A program made the position numbers and the translations under genes. A stretch of DNA of 54,450 nt. It comes from Lysinibacillus telephonicus. Its GTDB lineage: Bacteria; Bacillota; Bacilli; Bacillales_A; Planococcaceae. The notes under the pieces were generated by a model. It was not told the DNA's origin. It saw only the letters and a program-made list of their open reading frames with translations, and ran no database searches. The stretch covers positions 1-54,450 of the forward strand of contig NZ_RXNR01000027.1 in NCBI RefSeq assembly GCF_003966145.1, read 5' to 3'. How positions within the stretch are numbered: position 1 is the first letter of the stretch; each line of letters opens with the position of its first letter. Of the stretch, positions 46,458-54,443 are shown piece by piece.

Positions 46458-47300
46458 TTAATAGGTAATTTTAGATTGTTCGAGTTTATTTAATAATGCC
46501 CCGATTGCTCCAGTAAATCCGCAATTTTTTAAGAAAATCGGTTTATGTTTTTTCAAAATTGTATAATTAGCAATAACCTTTTTTAAATGCTCATTATTAA
46601 TTAAAGTTGAGCCAATATAAATAATATGTTCTGCTTTTTTTTCTTCTGCAAATTGAATACTTAGCGTAGTAATAACTTCACCAACTAATGCTTGAACAGT
46701 TGCAAGTAAGTCATTTACTTCATGTTTTGCATCTTTTAAAATACTTACTTTCCCAAAATTACTAGCTGTTAGGTGCCCCTCAATCGGTGGTTCCATTCCT
46801 TGGAAAATATCTTTAACAAATAAATCGATTAGTTCTCGGCTGCCTAGAGCTGCTTTAGATGTAATATCTTCAAAATCAGAAATACCTGTTATTATTGTAG
46901 AAAGTCCAGTTAATGTACCTCCGCCAATGCCTGTCCCACCAACTCGCGTATGGCTTTGGCCTTCCATATAATGAATGGAAGTTCCAGTTCCTATATTTGT
47001 TATAATACTATTTTCTATATCATAACCATCTTTTTTCAATAAATATTTTACACCTTTGAATGTTGCTTCGAATTCAACTAAATATTGAATGGATTTCATT
47101 GTATTTAAGACTTCAAGCAATTGTTGTGTGCGGCCGCCTGTAAGTCCTATTTCTTCTATATGCGGGTGATTTTCTAACCAATTCCTTACTTGAGAAAAAT
47201 CATTTGAAGGAAAGATTTTAAACTCCAGCTCATTTTGCTCATTTACAAAAACTAATTTTGTTAAAGTTCCCCCTGCATCAATTCCTATAACTTTTTGCAT
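46458..47300 (-). CDS. coaW: Type II pantothenate kinase
   Basis: A 280-residue acetate-and-sugar-kinase-fold enzyme that phosphorylates pantothenate, the first step of CoA synthesis. It has GIDAGGTLTKL at 5-15, the GLTGG loop, NIGTGTSIHYMEG and RVGGTGIGGGTLTGL, and a short C-terminus, as in Staphylococcus CoaW. Type II enzymes of this group are usually insensitive to CoA feedback. GGAGAAC precedes the ATG. It is a single gene. Confidence 0.9.
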   Translation of the reverse strand: MQKVIGIDAGGTLTKLVFVNEQNELEFKIFPSNDFSQVRNWLENHPHIEEIGLTGGRTQQLLEVLNTMKSIQYLVEFEATFKGVKYLLKKDGYDIENSIITNIGTGTSIHYMEGQSHTRVGGTGIGGGTLTGLSTIITGISDFEDITSKAALGSRELIDLFVKDIFQGMEPPIEGHLTASNFGKVSILKDAKHEVNDLLATVQALVGEVITTLSIQFAEEKKAEHIIYIGSTLINNEHLKKVIANYTILKKHKPIFLKNCGFTGAIGALLNKLEQSKITY

Positions 47301-47433
47301 AAATGTTCTCCTTTAGTTTCTCCCTCTAAACTTTAACTTTCTTAAAATAATAGTGCAATTATTTTTACTTAACTATATTAATATAAACAATGAGTAATTG
47401 ACCAATAAAATGTAATTCTATAGTTCTATTTCA

Positions 47434-48492
47434 TTAAATAAGTATTTTATCCTTTATTAAGAGGTCTCGTTTTTTAAATTCATCTATAATTAAATTTTCA
47501 TTTTTCTTTAATAAAAGATAAATTTTATTTTCATAGGATTCATTAAATTCATCAATTAAAGTAAACTCATTTAGAAGGTCCTCATTTTGCAGTACGTTAT
47601 GTAGTGTCATAACTTCTGTTTTAGGTATAGTACATTGATGAAGGCGAATAATTCGGGATAATTGTTTTAAACCGGAACGCGTAATCAGTACTTTATTTTT
47701 TAAATTTTGAATTATACTTTCCTAGAATAGTTGTACATCATTATGTGGATAAATTTGTGTCCGCTGAATGATTTCTATTTCCCCTTCTTCTGTTTTACGC
47801 TGTTCTTCAATAATGTCATAATGTAAATGTTTATTTATATTTTTAACTGACGTTATTTCAATCTCCTTTGAAGAAACATTTCCCGAAATAAATGAAATGC
47901 TTAAATCAAAAACATTGTCCATTTGGCGAAATTCACTTAAAATAATGCCGAACTTATTTGTTTTTTGATTTTCAATTAATTCTACTCCATCTGTAGCATT
48001 AAAAATTTTACACAAACTAAAGGCATCAGCCAGCGCTCTGTGCTGGGTTTCAACTTCAATTTGATAAGCATCCAATAAACTACTAAGACTAGGTTGTTCC
48101 TTTAATTGATTTGCAATCATATACTTCTGTTGAAAATCAATCATTGGATAAATAAAACTTACATCCAAACCGTTTCGTATTAATTCTTCCTCTAAAACCT
48201 TCCGATCAAATTCACCAAATGCAACAAATATTGTATCCTCGCTGCACCAATCCATAAACTTTTTCATTACTTCTTTAAACGACGCAGCTGTTATGAGTTC
48301 TTCCGTTTTAATTCCAGTTAATTTTTGTATATGTGAATTTAACTTTTTGAATTTATTCGGTTGAATAAGTTTTGAGAAACTCTCCCTTGTTCCATTAGGC
48401 AACAACTTAATAGCACCAATTTCGATAATATGTTGTTTTCCATGGATTAATGCCGCTTCAATATCAAGAAATATGTAAGTGTACTTGCGCAC
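47434..48492 (-). pseudogene. DEDDh exonuclease gene interrupted by an in-frame amber codon
   Basis: The first 256 codons encode a 3'-5' exonuclease domain with complete DEDDh residues: DIE near the N-terminus, Asp in AFGEFDRKVL, and HRALADA. A middle region follows. A TAG at 47722-47724 ends the frame. The same frame then runs a further 95 codons (ESIIQNLKNKVLITRSGLKQ, then LIDEFNESYENKIYLLLKKN) to a TAA at 47434. The extension reads as normal protein with no start of its own, so the gene is probably nonsense-mutated, or rarely read through. The truncated exonuclease could still work. GTG 48492 is seven bases from GGTGG; the ATG two codons earlier is too close. Confidence 0.7.
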
Positions 48493-48771
48493 TCTCATTC
48501 CACCTTTAACTAAAAAACAGGCTGACCTGTTCAGTCTACTATTCTACATTGTAGCGAATATAAAGGTATTTTACACGAATATGTTATGAAAATAGTTTAT
48601 CATTGTGAAAAAGAGAAAATAAATCTTATAACTGGTTTCTTTTCGTATTTGCAATGCTTAACAAAATAAATACGGTATTTAAGTAAAAATATTAAAGTTT
48701 CTATTTTTATTTTCTTGAAAATTAATGTACGATAATAACTGATGTATGTAATGAACGGAGGAAACATCTGA

Positions 48772-49599
48772 ATGAATGACAAAGAACTCCTAAAGGATGC
48801 AATGCGGGTTTTAAAAGCAACTAGCCGTACTTTTTATATACCCATTACCTTTTTGCAAAAAGATTTAAAAACAGCTGTTGCTACTGCTTATTTAATGATG
48901 AGAGCGATTGATGAAATAGAGGATAATGAAAATCCAGAAGTAACGAATGACATTAAATTCGCAATTTTAACAGAGGTAAGTTCACTATTAAAAGAGCCTG
49001 CTTTTAATGAACAGAAATATTTAGATATACTTGAACCTATAAAACAATACATGCCGGAAGTTACGATACGTTTAGGAGATTGGATTCGTCTTATCCCTAA
49101 TGGAGCGGAGAATATTGTTAAAAATGCAACAAGCGAAATGGCTGAAGGTATGGGAAAATGGGCTAGAGACAATTTCCAAGTCCATACGAAAGAAGATCTA
49201 GATGATTATACATACTATGTTGCAGGACTTGTTGGCGTAATGTTGTCAGAGCTTTGGGAATGGAATGCAGGAATTAAAACCGATCGGGAATTGGCAATTG
49301 GCTATGGTCGAGGGTTGCAAATTGTAAACATTCTTCGGAATCAACAGGAGGATATGGAAGAACGTGGTGTAAGTTTTGTTCCTGATGGTTGGACAAAAGC
49401 TGATTTATTTAAATACGCTGAAGAAAATTTAGATAAAGCAGACCGTTATATGAAAGATATTAATAAACGTTCTATTACATTATTCTGCCGTTTACCACTT
49501 GCATTAGCACATAAAACGTTGGATGCATTAAAACAAGGTAAAGAAAAGATGACGCGTGCAGAAGTAGAACAAACAGTTGAAGAAATTCAAGCCGATTAA
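48772..49599 (+). CDS. Squalene/phytoene synthase family protein
   Basis: A 275-residue all-helical head-to-head prenyl synthase relative. The first Asp-rich motif is Asp47-xxx-Asp51 (RAIDEIED). The second, normally QxxNxxRDxxED, reads Gln183, Asn186, Arg189, Asn190, Glu193, Asp194, so one aspartate is Asn. The GRGLQIVNILRN context and RGVSFVPDGW are otherwise typical. B. subtilis YisP, a relative, acts as a farnesyl-diphosphate phosphatase rather than a synthase, and the changed motif may mean something similar here. No other carotenoid genes are nearby. GGAGG precedes the ATG. Confidence 0.75.
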   Translation: MNDKELLKDAMRVLKATSRTFYIPITFLQKDLKTAVATAYLMMRAIDEIEDNENPEVTNDIKFAILTEVSSLLKEPAFNEQKYLDILEPIKQYMPEVTIRLGDWIRLIPNGAENIVKNATSEMAEGMGKWARDNFQVHTKEDLDDYTYYVAGLVGVMLSELWEWNAGIKTDRELAIGYGRGLQIVNILRNQQEDMEERGVSFVPDGWTKADLFKYAEENLDKADRYMKDINKRSITLFCRLPLALAHKTLDALKQGKEKMTRAEVEQTVEEIQAD

Positions 49600-49642
49600 T
49601 ACAACAGCTCAAATTCCTTGAAATTTCCTTTATATTCCAAAT

Positions 49643-49660
49643 CGCATTAATGCGTATAAT
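49643..49660 (+). promoter_or_regulatory. Palindrome and -10 element of the candidate ncRNA
   Basis: A perfect 12-base palindrome CGCATTAATGCG (49643-49654) directly abuts TATAAT (49655-49660). The -35 is weak, which would fit a regulator binding the spacer. Confidence 0.4.
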
Positions 49661-49666
49661 AATTAA

Positions 49667-49891
49667 TAATTGAACAATACTATTAAAGATTTCACTTCAA
49701 ATCCAATGACTAGGAGGGTTAACCCGATGAGTGCAGAAGATTGAACTCTGAAGGGCCATCAACTGAAATATTGCTAAAGCAAGGTTTTCTTAGGTAAATC
49801 TTAAGATACAATGCGAAAAGCGAGGCAGTGTGTCATGGAGGAATTTAAGTAAGTGTAATCAAGCCCGGAATATTATTTCCGGGTATTTTTT
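49667..49891 (+). ncRNA. Candidate non-coding RNA of unknown type
   Basis: About 225 bases between a -10 element and a strong terminator (CCCGGAA/TTCCGGG stem 49864-49883, then six T), with no gene downstream on the same strand. The interior is less AT-rich than its flanks and holds several small stems: GGGTTAACCC at 49717-49726, GAGT/ACTC, TTGCTAAAGCAA and CTTAGGTAAATCTTAAG. The only ORF is five codons (MSAED) after AGGAGGG. It matches no riboswitch, 6S, SRP, tmRNA or RNase P core that I recognise. Confidence 0.45.
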
Positions 49892-49954
49892 ATAGAAATG
49901 TGACTAATCAAATAAAAAGGAAAAGTAATTTCTAAAAGCGACTACTCTGAATCA

Positions 49955-50009
49955 AAAACCCCAATAGATATCCCCTTTAATAAAAGGGTTTCTATTAGGG
50001 TTTATTTTT
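49955..50009. terminator. Bidirectional terminator
   Basis: A long stem pairs AAACCCCAATAG...CCCCTTT with AAAGGG...CTATTAGGGTTT and has A/T runs on both sides. It serves the tiny minus-strand gene that ends at 50066. Confidence 0.7.
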
Positions 50010-50065
50010 ACCTGATAAAATCAGTCAGCACTTAATAGTTAGATGTTATTTTTAGCTAGAAGCTG

Positions 50066-50200
50066 TTATGATTTTTTATTACGGTTTTTATTTACGTTTA
50101 TTTCCTCAGCAAACTCTTCACGCTTATTCGCGTTTTGATTTTGATTTTGTTGTTTTTTGTTATCTTGCGTTTTATTGTTTTTATGTTTATTGCTGCCCAT
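50066..50200 (-). CDS. Small hydrophilic, probably spore-associated protein
   Basis: A 44-residue, Asn/Lys/Gln-rich protein: MGSNKHKNNKTQDNK..., with REEFAEEINVNKN near the end. GGAGGTGAG stands about eight bases before ATG 50200; an overlapping ATG five bases earlier opens another frame but is too close to the RBS. The xEFAEE motif in a tiny, highly charged protein resembles minor spore proteins of Bacilli such as YfhD-type peptides, but I cannot name a family. Confidence 0.6.
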   Translation of the reverse strand: MGSNKHKNNKTQDNKKQQNQNQNANKREEFAEEINVNKNRNKKS

Positions 50201-50275
50201 TCCATTCTCACCTCCACAATTATTATTGTGAGTCATAAGATTTTTTTTATCCGTTATTCAATTTTTTGCTTATTC

Positions 50276-50317
50276 TAAAAAATAGCAGCACAAACCATAC
50301 TAATGATTTGTACTGCT
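50276..50317 (-). terminator. Terminator after dsdA
   Basis: AGCAGCACAAA (50284-50294) pairs with TTTGTACTGCT (50307-50317), one mismatch, followed by a T-run on the minus strand. Confidence 0.75.
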
Positions 50318-50333
50318 TTATGTCAGTTTATCT

Positions 50334-51659
50334 CTATTTTAGAGTTTTTTGTAAATACTCTATACGCTGCTCGGGCGGTACCATATCTCCCCCTGTTGAC
50401 CATATCAGATGAGTTGCGTGCTCCATTTTTGCTGTTAAGTCATTTTCCGAAAGATAGTGACTGCCGTTTTTCATTAACATGATTGGACCATAAACACCAG
50501 CATGAGCAGATGGCTCCATAAAAATATGTTCCTGTTTATATATATCTTTTAAGCTATTAAATAAAAATTGATCACTAACTGTATAACATCCGCTTATAAT
50601 TGGCTCCATTATTTTCCCAACAAATTTGGATGCTCGTCCAACTGCTAATCCATCCGCTTCTGTTTGATTAGATAAGCCAATGTCTGCTACAGAAATCCCA
50701 TCGTGTAGCCCAGTCATCATTCCTAATAACATGCATGGTGATTGAATTGGTTCACCAAAGAATATATGAACATTTTCTCCATACAGTGCTTTTAAACCAT
50801 ACGCAACTCCTCCTGGGCCACCTCCTACACCGCAAGGCAAATAGACAAATAAAGGGTGATCTTTATCAACAAGTATTTTTGAATCAATTAGCTGCTTTTG
50901 TAATCTTGCAGCTGCTACTGCGTAACCTGCAAATAAGTCCTTTGAATTTTCATCATCTACAAAATGGCATTTTTCATCAAGTTCTGCCTGTTTCCTTCCT
51001 TCTTCAACCGCTTTGCTATAATCTGATGAATATTCAATTACCTCAACCCCTTTTTCCCTAAGCAATTGTTTTTTCCATTCCTTTGCATCTGCTGACATAT
51101 GAACGGTAACTTGAAAGCCTAGTTTTGCTCCCATAATTCCAATACTTAACCCCAGATTCCCAGTTGAGCCGACTGCAATTTTATATTGACTATAAAATTG
51201 CTTAAATGTATCACTAGCAAGCTTTTCATAATTATCATCATATGATAAGTAACCATTATCAATTGCGAGCGCCTCTGCATATTTTAGCACTTCATAAATT
51301 CCACCTCGCGCCTTAATGGAACCAGAAATCGGCAAAGAATGGTCGCATTTTAAAATAAATTTCCCCGATATTTTAATACCTTCTAGTTCTTCTAGATGAC
51401 GTTTCATATTAGAAATTTCTTTTATTTCGGACTCAATGATTCCTTGCGATTTTTCAGTTTCAGGAAACGCCGCTCTTATATAAGAAGAGAATCGCTTTAA
51501 TAGTTCCTCTGCCTCTTTAGCTTCATGAATTGAAAAATCATCTTTTGGCAGAGTCAGTTGTTTTTTTGGGTTTATCCATAACACCGGTTTTAACATAGAT
51601 ATGTCATTTAATAAATAAAATTGATTCCTTAATTTTTCTATTTTTTGTTTTTCAATCAT
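50334..51659 (-). CDS. dsdA: D-serine ammonia-lyase (D-serine dehydratase)
   Basis: A 441-residue fold-type II PLP enzyme that degrades D-serine to pyruvate and ammonia. The PLP lysine is Lys116 in [34 protein letters not shown] and the Gly-rich [17 protein letters not shown] bind the cofactor phosphate. Full family length. It starts six bases after the yaiI/yqxD stop, with AAAGGGGG inside that gene's end, so the two form an operon. It would detoxify or use D-serine. Confidence 0.92.
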   Translation of the reverse strand: MIEKQKIEKLRNQFYLLNDISMLKPVLWINPKKQLTLPKDDFSIHEAKEAEELLKRFSSYIRAAFPETEKSQGIIESEIKEISNMKRHLEELEGIKISGKFILKCDHSLPISGSIKARGGIYEVLKYAEALAIDNGYLSYDDNYEKLASDTFKQFYSQYKIAVGSTGNLGLSIGIMGAKLGFQVTVHMSADAKEWKKQLLREKGVEVIEYSSDYSKAVEEGRKQAELDEKCHFVDDENSKDLFAGYAVAAARLQKQLIDSKILVDKDHPLFVYLPCGVGGGPGGVAYGLKALYGENVHIFFGEPIQSPCMLLGMMTGLHDGISVADIGLSNQTEADGLAVGRASKFVGKIMEPIISGCYTVSDQFLFNSLKDIYKQEHIFMEPSAHAGVYGPIMLMKNGSHYLSENDLTAKMEHATHLIWSTGGDMVPPEQRIEYLQKTLK

Positions 51660-51665
51660 TTTATT

Positions 51666-52124
51666 TCATCCCCCTTTTTTCTCCAAAATCGCTCGTTCAC
51701 AAATTTGTCGAAATTTCATTTCAAACGAAATATTATTTTTTTCCGTTCGTTTTTTTGGACCTTTTGTTCGACCTCCTGAACGTCTAATTTTTGCACTTTC
51801 AAATCGAAAAGCAAGTAATTGAGCAATGTTATCTGAAGTCATTTCTCTTCCATTTTGATCAATAACAAACGCCCCCTTCGCTAAACACATTGCTGCTAAT
51901 CCGTAGTCTTGTGTGATGACAATATCGTATCTTGAAACCGCATTAACCAGCTTAAAATCAACTGAATCGGGCCCTTTCGGCACTGTAATTGTTATTGCAT
52001 TCTCCCTTTCTATAGTATGTGATGTATCGCAAAACAAGATTGGTTTAATCTCATATTGAGATGATATAAACAGCGCCAAATCAACAACCGGACAAGCATC
52101 TGCATCAATTAGTAACTGTAAAAT
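51666..52124 (-). CDS. YaiI/YqxD (DUF188) family PIN-like protein with non-canonical start
   Basis: A 152-residue DUF188 protein with a NYN/PIN-like fold of unknown activity. It shows DTSHTIE, VTQDYGLAAMCLAKGAFVID with its conserved Asp, and the C-terminal RRSGGRTKGPKKRTEKN. The hallmark N-terminus LLIDADACPVVDLAL lies in frame upstream of the first standard start (TTG 52079, which would cut the motif off). An in-frame TGA at 52131-52133 leaves only ATT 52122-52124 as a plausible initiator, nine bases after AGGTGG. AUU initiation or a mutated start must be assumed. Operon with dsdA. Confidence 0.8.
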   Translation of the reverse strand: MLQLLIDADACPVVDLALFISSQYEIKPILFCDTSHTIERENAITITVPKGPDSVDFKLVNAVSRYDIVITQDYGLAAMCLAKGAFVIDQNGREMTSDNIAQLLAFRFESAKIRRSGGRTKGPKKRTEKNNISFEMKFRQICERAILEKKGG

Positions 52125-52237
52125 AGACCTTCACCACCTAGAAATATTTGTATAAATTTATTATATTTAAATAGTAAATTCAGCATTAATTACAACCTTA
52201 CATAAACATGTCATAAACTTGCGAGCAAAATATTTTA

Positions 52238-52266
52238 TTGAATTGTTAGAAAAATCATAATACTAT
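52238..52266 (+). promoter_or_regulatory. Sigma-A promoter of gdhA
   Basis: TTGAAT (52238-52243), 17-base spacer, TACTAT (52261-52266), about 30 bases before the gdhA start. Confidence 0.6.
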
Positions 52267-52299
52267 ACATTCATCAACAAAAAAAACGGGGGTAACATG

Positions 52300-53673
52300 A
52301 TGACGACAGAAGTAATTAGTACAAAATCAGCTGCACAAAACTATATAGATTCAGTATTCGAACAACTTAAACAAAAAAATGCACACCAACTAGAATTCTT
52401 ACAAGCTGTGGAAGAAATCTTTTTATCCTTAGTACCAGTTTTTGAAAAACATCCAGAATATATTAAACATAATATTTTATCTCGAATCGTTGAACCAGAC
52501 AGAATTATCTCATTCCGAATTACGTGGCAAGACGACCAAAATAATGTCCAAGTAAATCGGGGCTATCGGGTACAGTTTAATAATGTTGTAGGCCCCTATA
52601 AAGGTGGTTTACGTTTCCACCCAACAGTAAACGAATCAATTATGAAATTTTTAGCCTTTGAACAAATTTTCAAAAACTCATTAACTGGACTGCCTATTGG
52701 TGGCGGTAAGGGAGGTTCGGATTTTGATCCAAAGGGTAAATCAGATTCAGAGATTATGCGTTTCTGCCAAGCGTTCATGACAGAATTATACCGTCATATC
52801 GGTCCTGATGTCGATGTTCCTGCTGGAGATATCGGTGTAGGTGGAAGAGAGATTGGTTACCTTTACGGACAATATAAACGAATCCGCGGTGCATATGAAG
52901 CTGGTGTTTTAACTGGCAAACAACCTCGCTATGGAGGATCTCTTGCTCGTAAGGAAGCAACTGGATATGGATTAATTTATTTTGTAGAGCAAATGCTGCA
53001 AGATGCGAAACTTTCATTTTTAAACAAAACTGTTGTTGTTTCAGGTTCTGGAAACGTTGCAATTTATGCAATCGAAAAAGCACAGCATTTTGGAGCAAAA
53101 GTTGTTGCATGCTCTGACTCAAACGGATATATTTACGATCCAGATGGCATTGACCTAAAGCTTGTTAAAGAGATTAAAGAAGTAAAAGGCGATCGTATTA
53201 AAACCTATGTAGATTACCGTTCAAATGCAACATATACAGAAGGGTGCAATAATATTTGGACTATTCCATGTGATATCGCTTTACCTTGCGCAACTCAAAA
53301 TGAGATTGATGGAGAAGCAGCTCGTACATTACTCGCAAATGGCGTAAAGGTAGTTGCAGAAGGTGCAAATATGCCATCTAACTTAGAAGCAATTAATATC
53401 TTCTTAGATAATGGTGTACTTTTCGGACCTGCAAAAGCTGCAAATGCTGGTGGAGTTGCTGTATCTGCTCTAGAAATGGCACAAAATTCAGGTCGAAACT
53501 ATTGGTCATTTAATGAAGTAGATGAAAAACTTCATGGCATCATGAAATCTATTTATCTCGAAAGTAAAACTGCAGCCGAAAATTATGGGCATCCTGGCAA
53601 CTTAGTTGTTGGTTCAAACATTGCTGGTTTTGTAAAGGTTGCGAATGGAATGATTTCAGAAGGAGTTTATTAA
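52300..53673 (+). CDS. gdhA: NADP-specific glutamate dehydrogenase
   Basis: A protein of about 457 residues, the length of the NADP-dependent hexameric type, that makes glutamate from 2-oxoglutarate and ammonia. Visible: FRITWQDDQNNVQVNRGYRVQ, NNVVGPYKGGLRFHP, the catalytic-lysine GGGKGGSDFDPKGKS, PAGDIGVGGREIGY and the dinucleotide motif VVVSGSGNVAIY. GGGGG stands eight bases before ATG 52300; the adjacent ATG 52297 is also possible. Single gene with its own promoter; the repeat downstream probably supplies termination. Confidence 0.95.
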   Translation: MTTEVISTKSAAQNYIDSVFEQLKQKNAHQLEFLQAVEEIFLSLVPVFEKHPEYIKHNILSRIVEPDRIISFRITWQDDQNNVQVNRGYRVQFNNVVGPYKGGLRFHPTVNESIMKFLAFEQIFKNSLTGLPIGGGKGGSDFDPKGKSDSEIMRFCQAFMTELYRHIGPDVDVPAGDIGVGGREIGYLYGQYKRIRGAYEAGVLTGKQPRYGGSLARKEATGYGLIYFVEQMLQDAKLSFLNKTVVVSGSGNVAIYAIEKAQHFGAKVVACSDSNGYIYDPDGIDLKLVKEIKEVKGDRIKTYVDYRSNATYTEGCNNIWTIPCDIALPCATQNEIDGEAARTLLANGVKVVAEGANMPSNLEAINIFLDNGVLFGPAKAANAGGVAVSALEMAQNSGRNYWSFNEVDEKLHGIMKSIYLESKTAAENYGHPGNLVVGSNIAGFVKVANGMISEGVY

Positions 53674-53711
53674 TAAAAAAGCTAAATTTAAATTTCAATA
53701 CTGGAATGTTT

Positions 53712-54060
53712 GAAGGGGCTGGGACATAAGTGGATTTTTTGTAAGAATTCGCTTTTATCATTAATAAGAATTTGATATTTTTTGAAAATCGATTGGAGTG
53801 AAGGGGCGAGTGTAGCTGCCGGCTGCGCCTTTCGCTACAGAGCAATGTTTTTCTGTACCGAAAGCGAAGCGTCAGGTACAAAGCTTCCTGCGGGAACAGC
53901 CCGTGACTCGAGACCCCACAGGAGCGTAGCGACGAGGAGGCTCTGGGCCAGCCCTGGATGCGCGGTCCCGGAACGGAAATCAATTTTCCACTTAGCAAAA
54001 AAACGTCATTTTTCTCATCAAGAAAAATGGCGTCTTTTAGTTATGTCCCAGCCTCTTTTC
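53712..54060. repeat. GC-rich nested palindromic intergenic repeat
   Basis: A 350-base element bounded by inverted copies of GGGGCTGGGACATAA (53715-53729) and, on the other strand, GAGGCTGGGACATAA (54041-54055). Inside, AAGTGGA/TCCACTT and GAAAATCGATT/AATCAATTTTC form a second inverted layer. This encloses a GC-rich core (53800-53980) with CCTGCGGGA...CCCACAGGAGCGTAGCGACGAGG, a pattern I recall from intergenic repeats of many Bacillaceae. The right end contains a terminator hairpin (54003-54014 with 54022-54033, T-run on the minus strand). ORFs over it are by-products of the GC-rich core. Confidence 0.7.
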
Positions 54061-54133
54061 CACTTCTATGAAGTTTACATTTTTGTTTTATAATGTTTTA
54101 CTTTTATTGTAAAACCTAATAGGAGGAACTAAT

Positions 54134-54334
54134 ATGACTCAATTAGAAAGAGTAAATCCATATTTTTCTGTATGGCTTCACCCCAAAAGAACAACTCGTT
54201 ATATTCTCCAAAATAAAAGCTTCTTCTTTACAATGATAATTATAAGTGTAGGTTTTATAGGAATACTATTATCACTTTTAGTTGATAGTGAGCTTTATCC
54301 TACCCTTCCTATTTGGGGTATTATATTATTGTAA
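54134..54334 (+). pseudogene. Truncated YIP1-family membrane protein
   Basis: A 66-residue ORF with a good RBS (AGGAGG). It starts like YIP1-domain proteins of Bacilli (NPYFSVWLHPKRTTRYILQNK followed by a membrane helix) but stops after the second helix, where complete members continue for well over 100 residues. No continuation is found in other frames before the next gene. It is probably a truncated gene; a short stand-alone peptide cannot be excluded. Confidence 0.5.
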
Positions 54335-54443
54335 ACGCTAAAATAGAATCAACAGAATTTGCTCATTTGGTTTGAACACTTTTTCACTATTCAATACACT
54401 TCTAGTAAACTAGTATTATTTAGTTTATTGGGAGGCTGTACTA

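Noticed and set aside
48516-48531. Small hairpin with T-run just upstream of the exonuclease RBS as an attenuator
   Set aside because: Only six base pairs, no leader peptide or known regulator motif; too weak to call.
53549-53998. Long minus-strand ORF across the gdhA 3' end and the repeat
   Set aside because: It overlaps gdhA codons and the palindromic core, has no RBS and no protein-like composition.
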